Positions 49,471 to 63,800 of a stretch of 64,000 nucleotides of DNA are shown here, piece by piece. A program made the position numbers and the translations under genes. This DNA is from Diadema setosum (taxonomy: Eukaryota; Echinodermata; Echinoidea; Diadematoida; Diadematidae), in NCBI GenBank assembly GCA_033980235.1, contig CM067070.1:28968627-29032626 (forward strand), read 5' to 3'. The notes under the pieces were generated by a model, which made no database searches, was not told the DNA's origin, and saw only the letters and a program-made list of their open reading frames with translations. How positions within the stretch are numbered: the first letter of the stretch is position 1; every line of letters begins with the position of its first letter.

Positions 49471-50050
49471 ACATGATAATAACGATGGTAGATTCTGCAC
49501 CATTTTATACCTAACTAGAAGAGCAATGAGACCTTACTTAGCGATAGGACTGTTGTTGTGCAGGCTAGGTCTAAATAAAAATCGATTCCATCTAACAGAG
49601 TAGGATGCCTGCCACACACCAGCCAGGCAAGATTAGTTTTGAGAATGAATGAAAACAGCGATCGTCACTGTTTTGTTTTTGTTTTTGTTTTTCAATTCAG
49701 GTCAATTCAATTCGTTTTATTTACAACTAATAGCAAGGGAAAAAACAGCAACAAACAAACATAGAACACTAGGTCTAGATTGTCTAGAGTCAAACAAACA
49801 TCAAATCTTATCACATCTCATTTGGTCCTGGTTTTGTTTTTGGAGTTAGCCTGTCTCTATTATAAAGTCTAACGTTAGACATCTGTTCTAACCTTACTAG
49901 ATCTTTATCTAACGTGTTCATGGTGTTAGATTTGTATGGTAACCAGCATTTCATGGCATTTAACGAGCACTTTATAGATAGTTCTATGTCCAGACCTCTA
50001 TCTAAAGAACTAAAATTTATTTAAAGTAAAAATATGGACTCAATCAGTCT

Positions 50051-50085
50051 GACCAGGGAGGTGGATCTCTTCCACCTCCCTGGTC
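50051..50085. repeat. Perfect 15-bp-stem hairpin
   Basis: GACCAGGGAGGTGGA, the loop TCTCT, and then the exact reverse complement TCCACCTCCCTGGTC. Confidence 0.9.
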
Positions 50086-50362
50086 TGACAAACCCAAAGT
50101 CCTGAAGTTAGAAGAGTGCAGAGAAGAGCTGACATAGTGACATTGCCTGAATGATTCCTGAACTCGCAAATGTTTTTCCTATGAACAACACTTACTTAGA
50201 AAAACTCAATCTGCACTTAATTTATATGAGAAATGTATACCTCTAGAACTACATGATACATCGTACATGCAGGAAATGAAGAGGTGACATGATTACTGTT
50301 AATGAGTTGCTCAATGGAAAGTTAGGGATTTCTGGTGACATGTTTTTTCGAACCAGCCATTC

Positions 50363-50552
50363 CAGGGCTGCCAACTCTCACTCATTGAGAGTGAGACTCG
50401 TTCATTTTGGTCCTTTCTCTCACTCTAAAACTTTATTCCATTTGCATGCATTTCTATTGATCTCACTCATTTTGACTCCTAAATTTAGCATTGGCCTATG
50501 GGAGTCTCACTCTCAACTAGTTTCCAATGTTGGCAGCCCTGCATTCACTCAT
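50363..50552. mobile_element. ~190-bp foldback element, AGGGCTGCCAAC ends
   Basis: The left end AGGGCTGCCAACTCTCACTC with GAGAGTGAGACTC is mirrored at the right by GAGTCTCACTCTCAAC and GTTGGCAGCCCT. GAGTGAG and CTCACTC blocks fill the inside. Confidence 0.8.
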
Positions 50553-50791
50553 CAACATGATCAACAAGAGGTCATAAATTCAAACTCTCCACTAGTCTGA
50601 TGCTCATGCTAGCCCAATGGTTAGATCCACAAAGTATGTTTTTCAGCCAGAGAAATTACTTGTTAGTTACTGGCTGGAACAGATTACCTCCTAGTGTAGT
50701 GTTGAAGCTTCTTCAGAGGGTGAAATTCAAAACCTCTGCTCATCAACGCATGTAATAAGCAACGTTCGGAGTTACATTTAATTCTATTATG

Positions 50792-51203
50792 TTAAAGGGA
50801 TCGTATAGTTTTGGTTCAGACCTAATTTTAAGTTTCTTTGAACATTTTGTGGTGAGATAATGAGAAACCTCTTATGAAATATGAAAGAGCATGTAATTCT
50901 ATGATAAATTCAACTTTTATTTAATGAAAATTGGTTTTGAAATGGCTGAGATATCCAAAAAAAAGAGCGATTCTAATAAAGTGTGGGACCCACACTATTT
51001 TAAGATCGCTTTTTATTACTTTGTTTTTTGGATGTTTCAGTCATTCCAAACCCAAATTTGTTCAAATAAACTTTGAATTCCACTTCAGATAGTATGCTCT
51101 GTACTACATGTATATCACAAGTATTTTCTTGGTATCTTGCAAAAAGTTAAAAAAGTTAAAAGCCCAATTTTCATCTCCACTAATACTGTACCATCCCTTC
51201 AAG
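50792..51203. mobile_element. 412-bp MITE, second clear copy of the 33130 family
   Basis: Begins TTAAAGGGATCGTATAGTT and ends ACTGTACCATCCCTTCAAG. It shares TGAGAAACC, TTATGAAAT and AAAATTGGTTTTGAAATGG blocks with 33130-33515. Confidence 0.75.
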
Positions 51204-51235
51204 ACCGGAATAGTCCTCTAGCCCACTTCTGTATC

Positions 51236-51281
51236 GCATGTGATGCGATGTGATGTGATGTGATGTGAATGTGATGTGATG
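51236..51281. repeat. (GTGAT)n microsatellite
   Basis: About nine units of GTGAT or GCGAT, lying 33 bp after the MITE at 50792-51203. Confidence 0.85.
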
Positions 51282-51887
51282 AGAGTTTATGGGATTACAC
51301 AATATCACACTAAGTATGATTAAAAAAAAAAAATATTATTGGGCCCCTTAATGTTAAGAGTAACAGTAAACACTAACACTAACAGTTCCTCTTAATCATT
51401 ACATACGTAATCATAAACTATTAAATGAGTTGTAGGCCTACTGTAAAAGTAAAAGTGTGTGTAGATTAGATCTAATGTTAGATCTAATGTAGACCCTTTC
51501 AACATCTGTCTACTCAAGATCTTAATGAGGTCATTCGATCTCCACAAGTCACCGTCTGTAGTCCTAGAACTTGTTTGTCAGACTCGGAGAGATTTATTTC
51601 ATATGTTTGATTGTAACATTCTGCTCAGCATTTGTATATAATCTTCTGTCCACAGTAGCTCTGTTTGCGAGATTTAGAAAATTAAGAGATTTAAAAGATC
51701 ATCAGTGAGTAATGTCTGTATTATACTAGGTCTATATCACATGCTACACTCTGCTAGCACAGTGTGAAAGAAGTTGATTTCGGCTCATGTAGTCATATGA
51801 ATGAATATGGTGATATTTCCATCATTTCAATTTACGTAGGTCTTGTTGCCCCATGTCGTGCTGTACAACTAAGTCTGATGCACAAAG

Positions 51888-54800
51888 ATGGAAGTAGACG
51901 AGAGACTGAGATTTCTGGAGACCAGAATTACGTCTAGCCTTCGTCCCAGGAATGATGATTTGAAGGCACTCTTTGCTGGGGATGAAAACAGGTAAGTGCA
52001 CCTCCACAAGTTGTAACTAGTGCATTTTCCCCATTTGTTTCATCTCACATTCCGTTTTCATAATCATACAATTACGTGCAGTTGCCTTATTGTAAATGAA
52101 GACCACCTTATTGATGTGCAGCTGTAGGCGGCTAATGATCTTAAACTGAAAGGCTGTAATAAATTATCTTAAATTCAAATGGGGAAAAAAAAAGAGACAA
52201 ACAAACATGTTGTGGGATGTCTTGCCTTGCATGTACAGTGTATTTGAACTTACAGTCCTTTTGTAGCCTTTTTTTTTTTTTTGTGTGTGTGTAATGAAGG
52301 AGAGAGGCCCTATTTGTCTTTCTCCCATGAATGATGGTAACAATATTGAAAGTTGTTTTCTCTTGGGCACAATGTGTGACTAGCCAATGAGAGCTTGTTT
52401 GAAAGATACTGTGTGAGTGTTGGTACCCGAAGCCAACATACACATATGTAGGTTTATGTTACATAATCTTTCTTCTCTTCCTTGTCTTTAAAAAGCTGTT
52501 ATTAGTTTGTGTTACATTTGTTGCAAGATTCTGGTGCCCTGTAACATCAAAAATGAAGTAAAAGATAAATTTATATAAAGAAAGAAATACAGTGCAGGGT
52601 GATCTGCACAGACATATTGCAGTTGTGAACATTTTGATCATTTTGTATAGAGCATCAAACATATCGTATACCCCGTGATGGTTGATCTATTGTTAATTAT
52701 TTTCTTAAAATGAGGGATAGAGACCTAATAGGTTAGATTTCATATGACTTTATTGTAGTATGTAATGAAATACCATGTTACTATTCAGTGAATCTTGCCA
52801 TGTTTTTTTGGTCAATGGAGCTTATTGAATTCTTATCTGCGTGTCAAAGACAAATCTGAAAATCTAATTTTCCTTTGAGGGGAATCTAACCAATGTTTGT
52901 GTGTTTTACTGTTTTTTCCCAATGAACCCTACAGACATTCATTCCTGGAATTCTGTAACAATGAAGACGTTCGTCGTCTCTTCATCTACACCCGTGAGCC
53001 GAGGAACACCCTGGTGGCCTCTCTGTCGCCCCCTCTTGGTGTCCGTACGAAAGGCGTCTTCTTCATCAAGACAAACCAAGCCACGAAGCTCACCAAGGAT
53101 AACATCCGCACTGATGTTGTCTTCACTGACTGCGACTTGGTTGTCCTCAACCAAATGGAGCTCCTCGCAAAAGAGGTATCCATACTTCTAAAAATTCCAT
53201 TACCTTTCCTTTCCTTTATGGCATTGGTGGTAGGCTTAACTAACTAGTATCAACAATAGCATGTTGAGAAATATTGAAAATAAGCATGCAAATTATTTTT
53301 ATTTTTATCAGACTCCTCTTTTGTGGCAGTTTGATAATGTTTGCAGATTATTACAACTCAAGAATTAGGTTGAGCCAATTTTCAGGATTATGTGTATGCT
53401 TTCATGATTACTTTGAGATAAAACTATGGCTGATCAGCAGTCAAAAAAAAAAATACTAATCACTAAGATAATATGCTTCACAGATAGTTCTTTGAATATC
53501 TTGTCCTTGACAGTATAATACTGGTACAAGATTTTGTTTTGTGTCGTTACATCTTTTAATGTTTCCTTTGTTGCTTGGTATATTTCAATTGAGTAACGAT
53601 TGATAACAGGCATGCATTTTGGAAATGAAGTCTCCCATGAAAGCATTATGGTGAGTGAAGCCTGCCGCATATACCAGGCAATATCTTACATTTTGCTCTT
53701 TTACCTTTCTCTATTTGTGTGGATCAGGTATACCTCCCCTTGCTTTGCACCGATGGTGTGCAGACCTATGGAGGAGTCAGCTCTGATAAACTCATGGACA
53801 TTCTCCACCGCCTCATGGCCAACACAAATGTCACTGAGGGACATGTTGAGGTGAGCTCTTTAAATTCCCAAGATTTGCATGTCTTTGTATGTAGTTTTCA
53901 TTTATAATTGATCTCTTCAGTATCACTGTGTTTGTCTTGGTATTGTGCAGTACAATGTATTGACAAAAACAGCAGTTCTTTGTGGGCTAATGTAAACAAA
54001 GTACAATGATGTGTAGTGAATTGTCAGTCACCATCTTTGTCATTCATACAGAAACTGTTCCCTGATAGCTCACATTTGAGTAATGGACATCTTCAATTTC
54101 ACTGTGCCGGTCTGGGTCCCATCTAATACAGTGTAATCAAATCAAAATCAGTTGTTCACCGTGGAATAAGGCACTATGATGAGTATTATGATATATATCT
54201 CCGCTTGTTAATCACCGTTACTGCTACACTTATGTTACCCGAGTTCTGATAACACTCACATGAGTTTAGATTTGAATTAATTGAACTATATTCATATATA
54301 TATATTCATATATAATTCATATAGGACTGAAATATCTTTCATAGGAAAATTATTTACGGAGGGTTGCCAAGAAGGTTGACAAATATGTCACAACAACAAC
54401 TACGGGAAAAATGTTCTTCTTGTAATATCTTTTGGAAGGTATCAAATTCCTGTTTTATTCTACTAAGCTTGATTGAATGAATTTCTTCTCCAGGGTCGAA
54501 TCAGCCTGCCGTTACCGTCCATTGAGGTATTGACGGAGGCAGCGGCCAGCATGAACCGGCGGTCAGCGGTCATACACGTTCTGGAGTCCACAGTGGTTGG
54601 CTGGATCAAGCAGATTAAGGTCAGTATTAAACCTACCATGCATGAGAGACACTTTCAAACATCTGTTGAACATTCCTTACTTCTTATGGATTTTGCTCTT
54701 GCAACTTTTGCAAGGTAACACAACTTGCAGCATCTCAAAGTTTGTTTCTGCTCTATTTACTGTATGGTTTCGCTGGGTTTTTTATTGTTGTAAATTTTGT

Positions 54801-57800
54801 AAATCTGGTGCTATTCGTGAATTTACAAACATGCAAAAATAGGATTTTGATCCCAGCCTCACGTTTTGACATGAATGTGATGTGCATATGTACATTTACA
54901 GGTATGCAATACGTTCCTGTAATGGACAACTTTCATGATACAACTGTACTTCATGGTTGTTCATTTAACCGCACATGAAATTGTCGGAAGACCCAATTCG
55001 TGAAAACTTCAACTGACTAAATTTATGGTGTATACTGTAAATGAAACGCACTTCACTTTCTCTCCTACTTTTATTTTGGTCTTTGCATCTGATGTAGCTT
55101 GTTCTAAGGCACGACCCCCTCTACGACCTGCGGGACAAGTTTGGCGTACGTCCTTTCCCACTGGATGAGGTTGAGCTTTGGAGGCAGCGTCAGGCCAAGC
55201 TCATCTCCATCAACAAGCAGCTGGACTCGGCCATCGCCAGTAACATCCTCCTGAACCTGGACGATGCCAACAGCACCTACTCCCACTCCTTCCACAACGT
55301 CAGGCGGGAGATCAGTCAGGTGGGTATCAAGCGTCGTTAAAACGAGTGAAGAGAGTAGACAAAGGGGGCTGTTATCAGAAGTGTACAGAAAAAAGTGACA
55401 TATTGCAATGTACCGACTCGTGGCTTGGTTATTAACTTTTCTAGTTTCATATCATTTCAAGGGGAAAAAATGAATGTTAAATGCATTAAAACTTATTTTA
55501 GGGTATTTTGAAAATGCAGTGAATGCATCTGTCATCTTTACTAATTGGGTATATTAGTATAAATCAGGAGAAAAGAAACGAAAAAGAAAACATTGACACA
55601 AATCACAGCTGAAGGGGATTAACTGAAAAAGGCAGTTGACTTGCAGTGACTTGCTTCTTACCCTTTTCTCTGCACTGTATTCATTTTAGATTTCATTATG
55701 AGAAAACAAAAACAATTTTATTGCTTGAAAATTTGTTTATCATACAGCTTTTAAACAGATTTCACCAATTTGGGTACTTATCTTTTTGAATATTTCTGTT
55801 TATTTCATTTCATTTCATTTCATTTCATTTCATTTCTTTATTGTCCAAATTATGTATAAAAACATGGCATGGAAATTTGATTTTGTCACACATTCATAAA
55901 CACATATTGACAACAGATAAATAGCAAATAATATTACATTACATATAAGACATCAAGTGAATTCTCAAAAAATACAGAGAACCAAATATACGTCACAACA
56001 TTGACTAGCATCATGTGTTTAACGTGCAGAGGTGGAAAAATAAATATATTTGTGTACATACACAGAAAACTATGGAAAAATCAATTACCGCAAAAAGTTG
56101 TATAACCACAAATTCAGAAACACCTTATTTTACACAGACCACTCCAAATGTCATAATCCATGAATTATAACACATATTGCACATATTCCTTACACCACCC
56201 CCCCCCCCCCCCACCCATACACACAGCTAAAATCTGCTTCGTTTCACTGAATCCCAGACACGCCCGATGTGCACAATCAGACATCTATTGCACATTAATC
56301 TTAATTCACTTAGAAGTTATTCTATTCAAATAATTGCAAACCATAAAATTCTTGTGTGTTTTTGATAATGCTCAAAATACCCCTCCCCCCCCCCCCCCCC
56401 CCCCTGCCGTCATACACCAAACCAGCTACAGCTCTCCCTTCACTTTATACAAAAATCAGCTCTTCTTATTTGGGCAAACTACACACCAATGTATACACAT
56501 TGTATAAATATCAACTAGCGATTGATTTTTTTGTGCTCTTATTCTGTTTTTAAATGCCTTGTTCAGGCTTTGGCTGAGACAAATGAGAATTTGATGTTCC
56601 TGGGAACTCTTCTTCCCTGGTTTGACCGTCTGCATGTGGCATGCACGCCGAAAGAACTGATGACAGTCTTTCCTCCTCTGGTACACACCATGCTACTGGT
56701 GTGGTCTCATTCAAGGTACTTTTGTTTTTAAAATACTGCTGTAAGTATTTGATGAATGATTAAAGTGGCTTGAACTGTACCAACCATACATCTGTAGACC
56801 GATATCATCAGAATCATTTATCTTCTGTTCTTTTTCCTTTTTTTTTGACATTGATAGACCTTTTAAATATTTTGTGAATGTTCTGATATTTGGCTTTCAG
56901 AGCAGGAGAAACCTTGTGCATTGGATGACAGATTGGCAACTCAGATATTCTTATGCCTGATGTTAAGATGGCAGTTGTTTGTTTGTCATTCATCCATAGG
57001 CAGAAGCCCTGAGTTTATGGAATGATTATGTTTCCATTATTAATTGTTCTTACCCGTGTGAGATACCCAGTTCATAAACAAAATTCCGTATTTTTGTACA
57101 TTTTGTATTTTGTACATTTTGTATCTAGGCATGGAATTTTGTAGTCACGTATGCAGTAACCTTCCAGCCATCGACTAGAGGTTAGCAATGCTGGAGTGAT
57201 AGTAAAGGAATAACAGTTCTTGAGCCCTGTTAGTCTGCATTGCATGTGAATACTCAACTAAGATGGTTTTGCGTTTTGTTTCCCCTCCCATTACCAATAG
57301 GTATTACCACAATGCAGACATGTTCCACAACCTCCTGGAGCTAGTGTCCAACGAGGTGGTATCCAGAGCTAAATCACTGGTTGGAGAGAACATCCTGAAA
57401 AACACCATACAGGTACAACAATATGTCTAGTCAAAACTTTGTAGTCACCTCATCATGATAGTGTGAAATGTGTTCTCTTGTTGCTTATATTGATTTCAGA
57501 CATCAGTTGATATTTTATTTTTTGTAGTACCTGAATGTCTTACAAAGTAAAAGAATGATCAATTAAGAAACTTTATGAGGCAACAGGCTAAGGTCACCTC
57601 GAAAAAGAATTATTTACTCATATAGTGGAATGGTTGCCTGAAGGGGAATCTGCAATTTGAAGCTTGTGGTTTTCGTATTGCCGAAATAAACTTGAGTCCA
57701 AAAAGTCATCAAGGTGTAATATACACTTGTAGACTAATATTGCATCATACATAAAACTAGTCAAACCTACATTATGGCACAACATAGTGTAATTGTCTAA

Positions 57801-60800
57801 ACCCCTATTGTGGCAGCATAATGGTCTTTGTGTCAGACTGTTCAATCGTGACATGCCACTGGGTTTCAGTAAGTCAAAATTAGCCTGCAAAGGTAGGGCT
57901 TGTTGCAGGGAAATCAAGGGTTAACCTGTTCCGTTAGCCTGGGTGCGTATTTGGTCTATGTTCATTTCAGAATTCAGTACGGAATGGGTTAATTCTGCGA
58001 TGGGTAGTGATGTTCACTCTTATCTACAAATGTCCATGACATGAGACGATAGCTGAATATCATGAGATGATGAGCTAAATGTCTAAGCAATGATTTTGAC
58101 ACAGTCATACGCTGGACTGAAGGAGGCCCTCAAGGTCTGTGCGGCGTACAGGGGGACTTACCTGGACACCAAGGACAGAGCAGATGATATTAATGCTGAG
58201 AGGGTGTCTGAGACGGCGGAAGCCATGTGAGTACATCAGTCTCCACTTGGTCCATGTTACCCAGAGCTTTCAACAAATATCAGTTGTGCATGAGCTCTAG
58301 GAAGAAACAAAACAAATTGAAGAAACATTCCGTCATAATTCTGACATGGGAAAACAGAAGCTTCTGTGTTTCAGTATCCTTTGAAATATGTAATATATAT
58401 ATTCAATATATTTATTCTACACTTTGACAAGCATATTACACACAAGCTCCTCTTGATTGCTCTGTAGAACCTGCTATAGGGATATTGTAGACCTGTACTG
58501 GCTCTTGATTAGCTGATTCTGTTTTTATACCCCCTGTATCTTGTGTTATTACTCAGTACTGCTTTGGCATACCCCAGTATTTTAACCTGTTAAGGACTGG
58601 CTGATTTTGCTATAACACGCATTTTCCATAGACACCTGCCCGAGTACATAAGTGTATATTCGGGACTTGTCCTTAACGGTTTACTCTAAGACTTATATAG
58701 CTACTTTGCAGGATTATTTTCTGCCACATGGTATGCCAACTGTCTCTTCTCCCAGGAACCTGAACCCGCCAAAGGGAGTTCTGTACAGCAGCCGGCTCTA
58801 CAGCACCACCCAGCGGCGACCCCAAGCCCGCTCCTCGGCCGAGGTGTGGCGGGACGCCAGCGCCAACAGCACGGTGGTGATCAACGAGGAGGAGTGGAGT
58901 GACTCGCCCTGGCCGCCCCGCAACGCCCCTTGCTTCAACCTCCTCAACAGCTTCATGGAGAGGTAAGGAAGGATCAGACTGTACTATCACTCTTTGTCCC
59001 ATGCCTCACATCCTGTATGCGCTGAATATTTTGCGAGGTTTTTATTTTCATTGACTCTGAGAAATATGAATATGACATCCTCACATACATAATTCTCTAT
59101 TCAGTACTGTACTCCATGATTGCAAATTTAATGACTCGCAAAACCGTCTGGAAGTAATGATTCACGAAAATTTAGACTCGCTAAATATATGGCGTATACA
59201 GTATTGTTTAACTGATTTAACTAAGCCTAAGGCATAGGGGTGTACTATCCAATTTGGAATGGTCTTACATGAAGTTTTGTAAGTCTCGTACACCTAATAG
59301 CTGATACAGCTGTTGATTGCGTGTACAGAGGACCCAGCTCAAGTATTGTGCCTCAACAAGGCTGCAAGCCATTTTGTGCTGGCGTCATATCAAAAACCTT
59401 CCTTTCTGAACTTTAATGAACCTGATGCATTTACTGTAGTGGTAATACTATAACACATTGACTATGAGGTAAGTTAGCTATGCATGGTTGTCATTTTAAA
59501 ATGCACAAATTGACATTGTAGATTCTTTCTAACTGTTCAAGACTGTTTGAAATATTGTTTTCATAAATTTTAAGAAAAACATATCAAAATGTCTAATTTT
59601 GTCTGCTTGTTGTGTCATATCCCTCTGATTTTGGTATTATCAACTTGCCATCATTATAGAAATTCTTTCCATATCCAGTGCAGTAAACCTCTAACAAATC
59701 TTTCAGATCTGTATGAGAAATATCCTGTTTGTTTGTCACTCACAGGTGCAATGACCTCCTAGAGCTGGTGCAGACTACACGCCACTTCAACCTGCTGCAG
59801 AAGGCTGCCGAGGTGGGCGGGGCTGGGACCAAGAGCCTCGACGCCCTCGTCAGGGAGATCCACCACGAGTTCACTGCCTCCATGGAGCACTTTGGGTCAG
59901 AGGTCAATGACATTCTGGACATCACGGAAAGCCAGGCCTTTGAGAAGTCATTCTTCATGTTCCGCTCAGTGGTCAAGGTGAGAGAGATACTGGGATGGAA
60001 TTTCAAAGACATCTCCTGGAATGTAAATGTTAAGCATTTGATCTCTTTGATTTTCAATTGATGGAGCTGGTTCTTTGTGTAATGAAATGATAGAACCATG
60101 GCGGGATGTGGTTAATACGACGTAATGGGGTGTGGTTCATTGGACTCTGCCATGTTTGAGAAAAAGTATGAAATTTCACAGAGATGTGTGGCAAAGTGAT
60201 CCAGAAGAAATATCACTGTAGTTATGCTTTACACAAGGTCTGTTCGTGTAGTCAGTGGTGTAATGGATATTTGAAAGTAAAGACTGTAAGGAAAACTGTA
60301 ATTATCCATCTGAAGAAAACCCTCAAAACGCAGGAATGAAGCAGATGAGTTCTATAGCTAGGATTTGACTTTGCCACATTTAAAAAAAAAAAAAATGGAA
60401 AAAAAAACTAAAAAAGAAAAAAACAAACAACTTGCAGTTATATGATAACAGTTAATTGCTGACATACAGTGTACACATAACAAAATTACTACCGTAATGT
60501 CAGCTGTACTGTGGTGACAGAAAAAACAAAACAAAAAACTAGAGGGAATGATTATGTATGTGTACTATTACTTTGCTGTAATCTTCTGGAGTTGTTGCAG
60601 TAATTCTTTGACTATTGACTGTCACAGGACCTGGAAAGGCGTCTTGCCAGTGTGCTGCGGCAGAGCTTTTGCCAGTGCCCCACCATCGGCTCCCAGCTAC
60701 GTTTGCTGGAGGTCTTCGAGGGGGTGAGCGGTCGGGAGATGGTCCAGGAATACCTCAAGGACAAGGACCAGTCCCTGATCAGCTCCTTCACCAACGAGCT

Positions 60801-63800
60801 GATCGCCGTGCGCACCATGTTCATCGCCAAGTCCCAAGAGCCTCCACTCCACGCCAACCTTCCCCCCATCGTCTGTAAGCTGACCTGGGTCGGAGCCCTG
60901 AAGAAGAGGATAAAGGTGAGATCATTTAATCAGAAGTACCAATTTTCAGGGAAAGATGTGGATTTGGGCACTGGCTATGAACACTATGAATTTCTTTCAT
61001 TCCCTTTGATGTAAAAAAAAAACAAAACAACAACAACGAAAAAGAAAACAACAAAAAACCTCTTTGTTGTTGATATCAAGGTCCTATCTTCTCTTTGTCT
61101 ACTCTTTTCCATTTCATTAACAGTAATACATGTTGATACCCACAGTATAACACCCTGATGAAGATGCTTTCTTTAGTGCTCTCTCAATTGCTGGTATGTC
61201 TTGTTTCATTATCCATGCAAGATCACACGTTATCTATTTCTCCATGAAACTCAGTATAATCACACAAGTTCTGTACACAATGTAAAAATGCGCTCACCCT
61301 CAGTATGTGTCCCCCTCCTTGATTAAAGTGGAACATCTCTGTTTCTTGTTTAGGAACCTATGGAGAAACTGAGGAGGATCAGTCCACACTCCCTGGACGG
61401 GGATGCTGGCTGGCATCTGAGGGACGTCTTCAATGACACCATGAGTGACCTGGATAAATATGAGGCTAAGAGCGTCAGTGACTGGCAGCGTATGTTACAT
61501 GCTGAGTTGAGGGACAGACTGAAACAGCCCTTGCTGGTTAGTGCATTTTATTATACCACTGCGAAAAAACAGTTAACAAGATCTCCTTAAGTTAGCAATC
61601 TTTAGTTTGATTATTTTTGTGCATTAACTCTGCTTCTAAGTACATTTTAAGCTCGAATAATTTGGTGGTTGGCTTGATTAGTATTAACCCTAAAAAGACT
61701 GGGGGGGCCTAAAAGGCCCCCCCCCTCGACATTTCGCGCGATTACTCAGCAACACGCAATGCTCTCGCCGCGATGCTCTGTGACTTTTTTCTTTCGAGTT
61801 TCCCACACATTTTGACATAAAATTTGTGACGCCCGGGGGTACGGTTCTGAAGTTACATAACTTTTTGTACATGCATGTGAGACCGAAAATGGCTCAAAAA
61901 TGCGATTTTGTGTACAAAGTCAATACAAATTGAGTTTTATCACATGGTTCATATAAATATGCTTATTTTTACTCTCAATGGCTGAAATCAATTTGTTTTA
62001 GTAGTATTATGCTTCAAAAAGGGTCTGCCACAAATTTTGCTGAAAAAAACAACAAAAACAAAAGGTCGAAAAAACAAAGAAATACATAAGAAATTCATAC
62101 AACAATAAAACAAATAAGAAATTAATTTTGATACCGAATTTTTTTTCAAGTACATTTGCTAAGAATGCTACAAAGAATATCTAGACCAAAAATGAGCACT
62201 TTTGGAGCTTTATTTACTGATTTAGATAAAAAAAAGTCTGATTTCTCGCATAAATTAGCATAATTAATCAAAATAAAATAAAAGAAGACTATTTCGGAAA
62301 ATTTAAATATACGATCTTGTAGATTACATCGCACACTACCATTGTGCAAATTTCCGCGGCGATCGCGCGATCCACGGCCGAGATCTTAAGGGGGGGCCCT
62401 TTAGGCCCCCCCCAGTCTTTTGAGCTACCAAAATAGCCCAGTCTTTTTAGGGTTAATACTGCATTATCACAAGTGTGCTCTATTCCTTCAATTTTGGATT
62501 AATTCCTTCTTTTTTGAACACATTTAGTTGGATTAACCAAGTTTTGAATACAGATAGTGCAATTTGAACAAGTATTTTTGGACAGGGCATAATTTCATCT
62601 CAGTGTCAAGAAAATAAGGTAATAATTTGTGCACTTGGTGAACTTTTTGTAAAGAGTTAAGAGTTCTTCAACTGTGCATTAATACCTATGGTGGTATGAA
62701 TATGTGTCATGTGATATATCTTTGTTCTGCTACAGACTGCTGAGGACTATGATGAAGAAACTGAGCTCAGACCCCAAGTACTGCACGTCAACCTGGACCC
62801 TGAGCTCCTGCTCTTACTCCGTGAGGTCCACTACCTAGCCCAGACACCCTTTAACGTCAAGCTGCCAGATGGTGTCAGAGAGCTGCTGCGTCACACCGAC
62901 GGGGCCACGCTGCGCACCACGGCAGCCCGGCTGGAGACCATCGTCTCCAAGTACAACCAGGCCATGCGCTCCATTGTGGACTTTGAGAGGCCGCTGTTTG
63001 AGCGCAAGCTTGGCAAGATTGACCATGTGAGTGGCAATTATTATTACTATTTCTTTCTTTTTTTATTTTGCTCATTCCCAATGAAATGTTCTTACTGTGA
63101 AAAGAAATTTCAGAATAGTGTAAAGCAAGAAATTTGTGCGAATTGAAGCCTACAGCCTTTTTTGCAGCATTAAATTTTCACGAATTGCCACTGGCAGTCA
63201 ATGCATATAGAGAACAAAAGAATTTTTGTGTGCATAAGAATTTTGTGGAATTGGGCTCTTGTGAAATTTGCAAATTTGAATTAAAATACATGCAAAAAGT
63301 TTTAGCCTCACAGTAATGTAAAGTAATATGAAATGCACTGTTGATCTTAAAAAAAAAGAAGTGGTATGAAAGCAGGCATGAAACTCATATATTTTATTCT
63401 TACTGCAAATGTCAGACTCCTAGAGTATAATTCTGGCATAATTATGCCCCCCCCTTTTTTTTGTAAGTAAGGTATCTCTTGTGGGTTAAGTTTTTGTTCA
63501 CTTGAATATAACATGATATGCTCCTCACAAAATTGTAGACTCAGTTCAAAATCACCAATGATGTTGCTAGAGAATAGGCATAAATTCAAATTGGCAAAAT
63601 GCTATGTTGTTTTGTTCACAAGAGAATGCTACATAATCTGTTACATGTTTGAATGGGCCATCAACCTTAACATGTCTTTCCATTTATTACATTCAGTTGT
63701 TGGAGCAAGGCCTGAACCACTACACATGGAAGACGACAGAGAGTGCCGACTTCATTGAGCTGGCTTCAGCCCTGGTCGGTGCTGACCTCCACCGGACACT

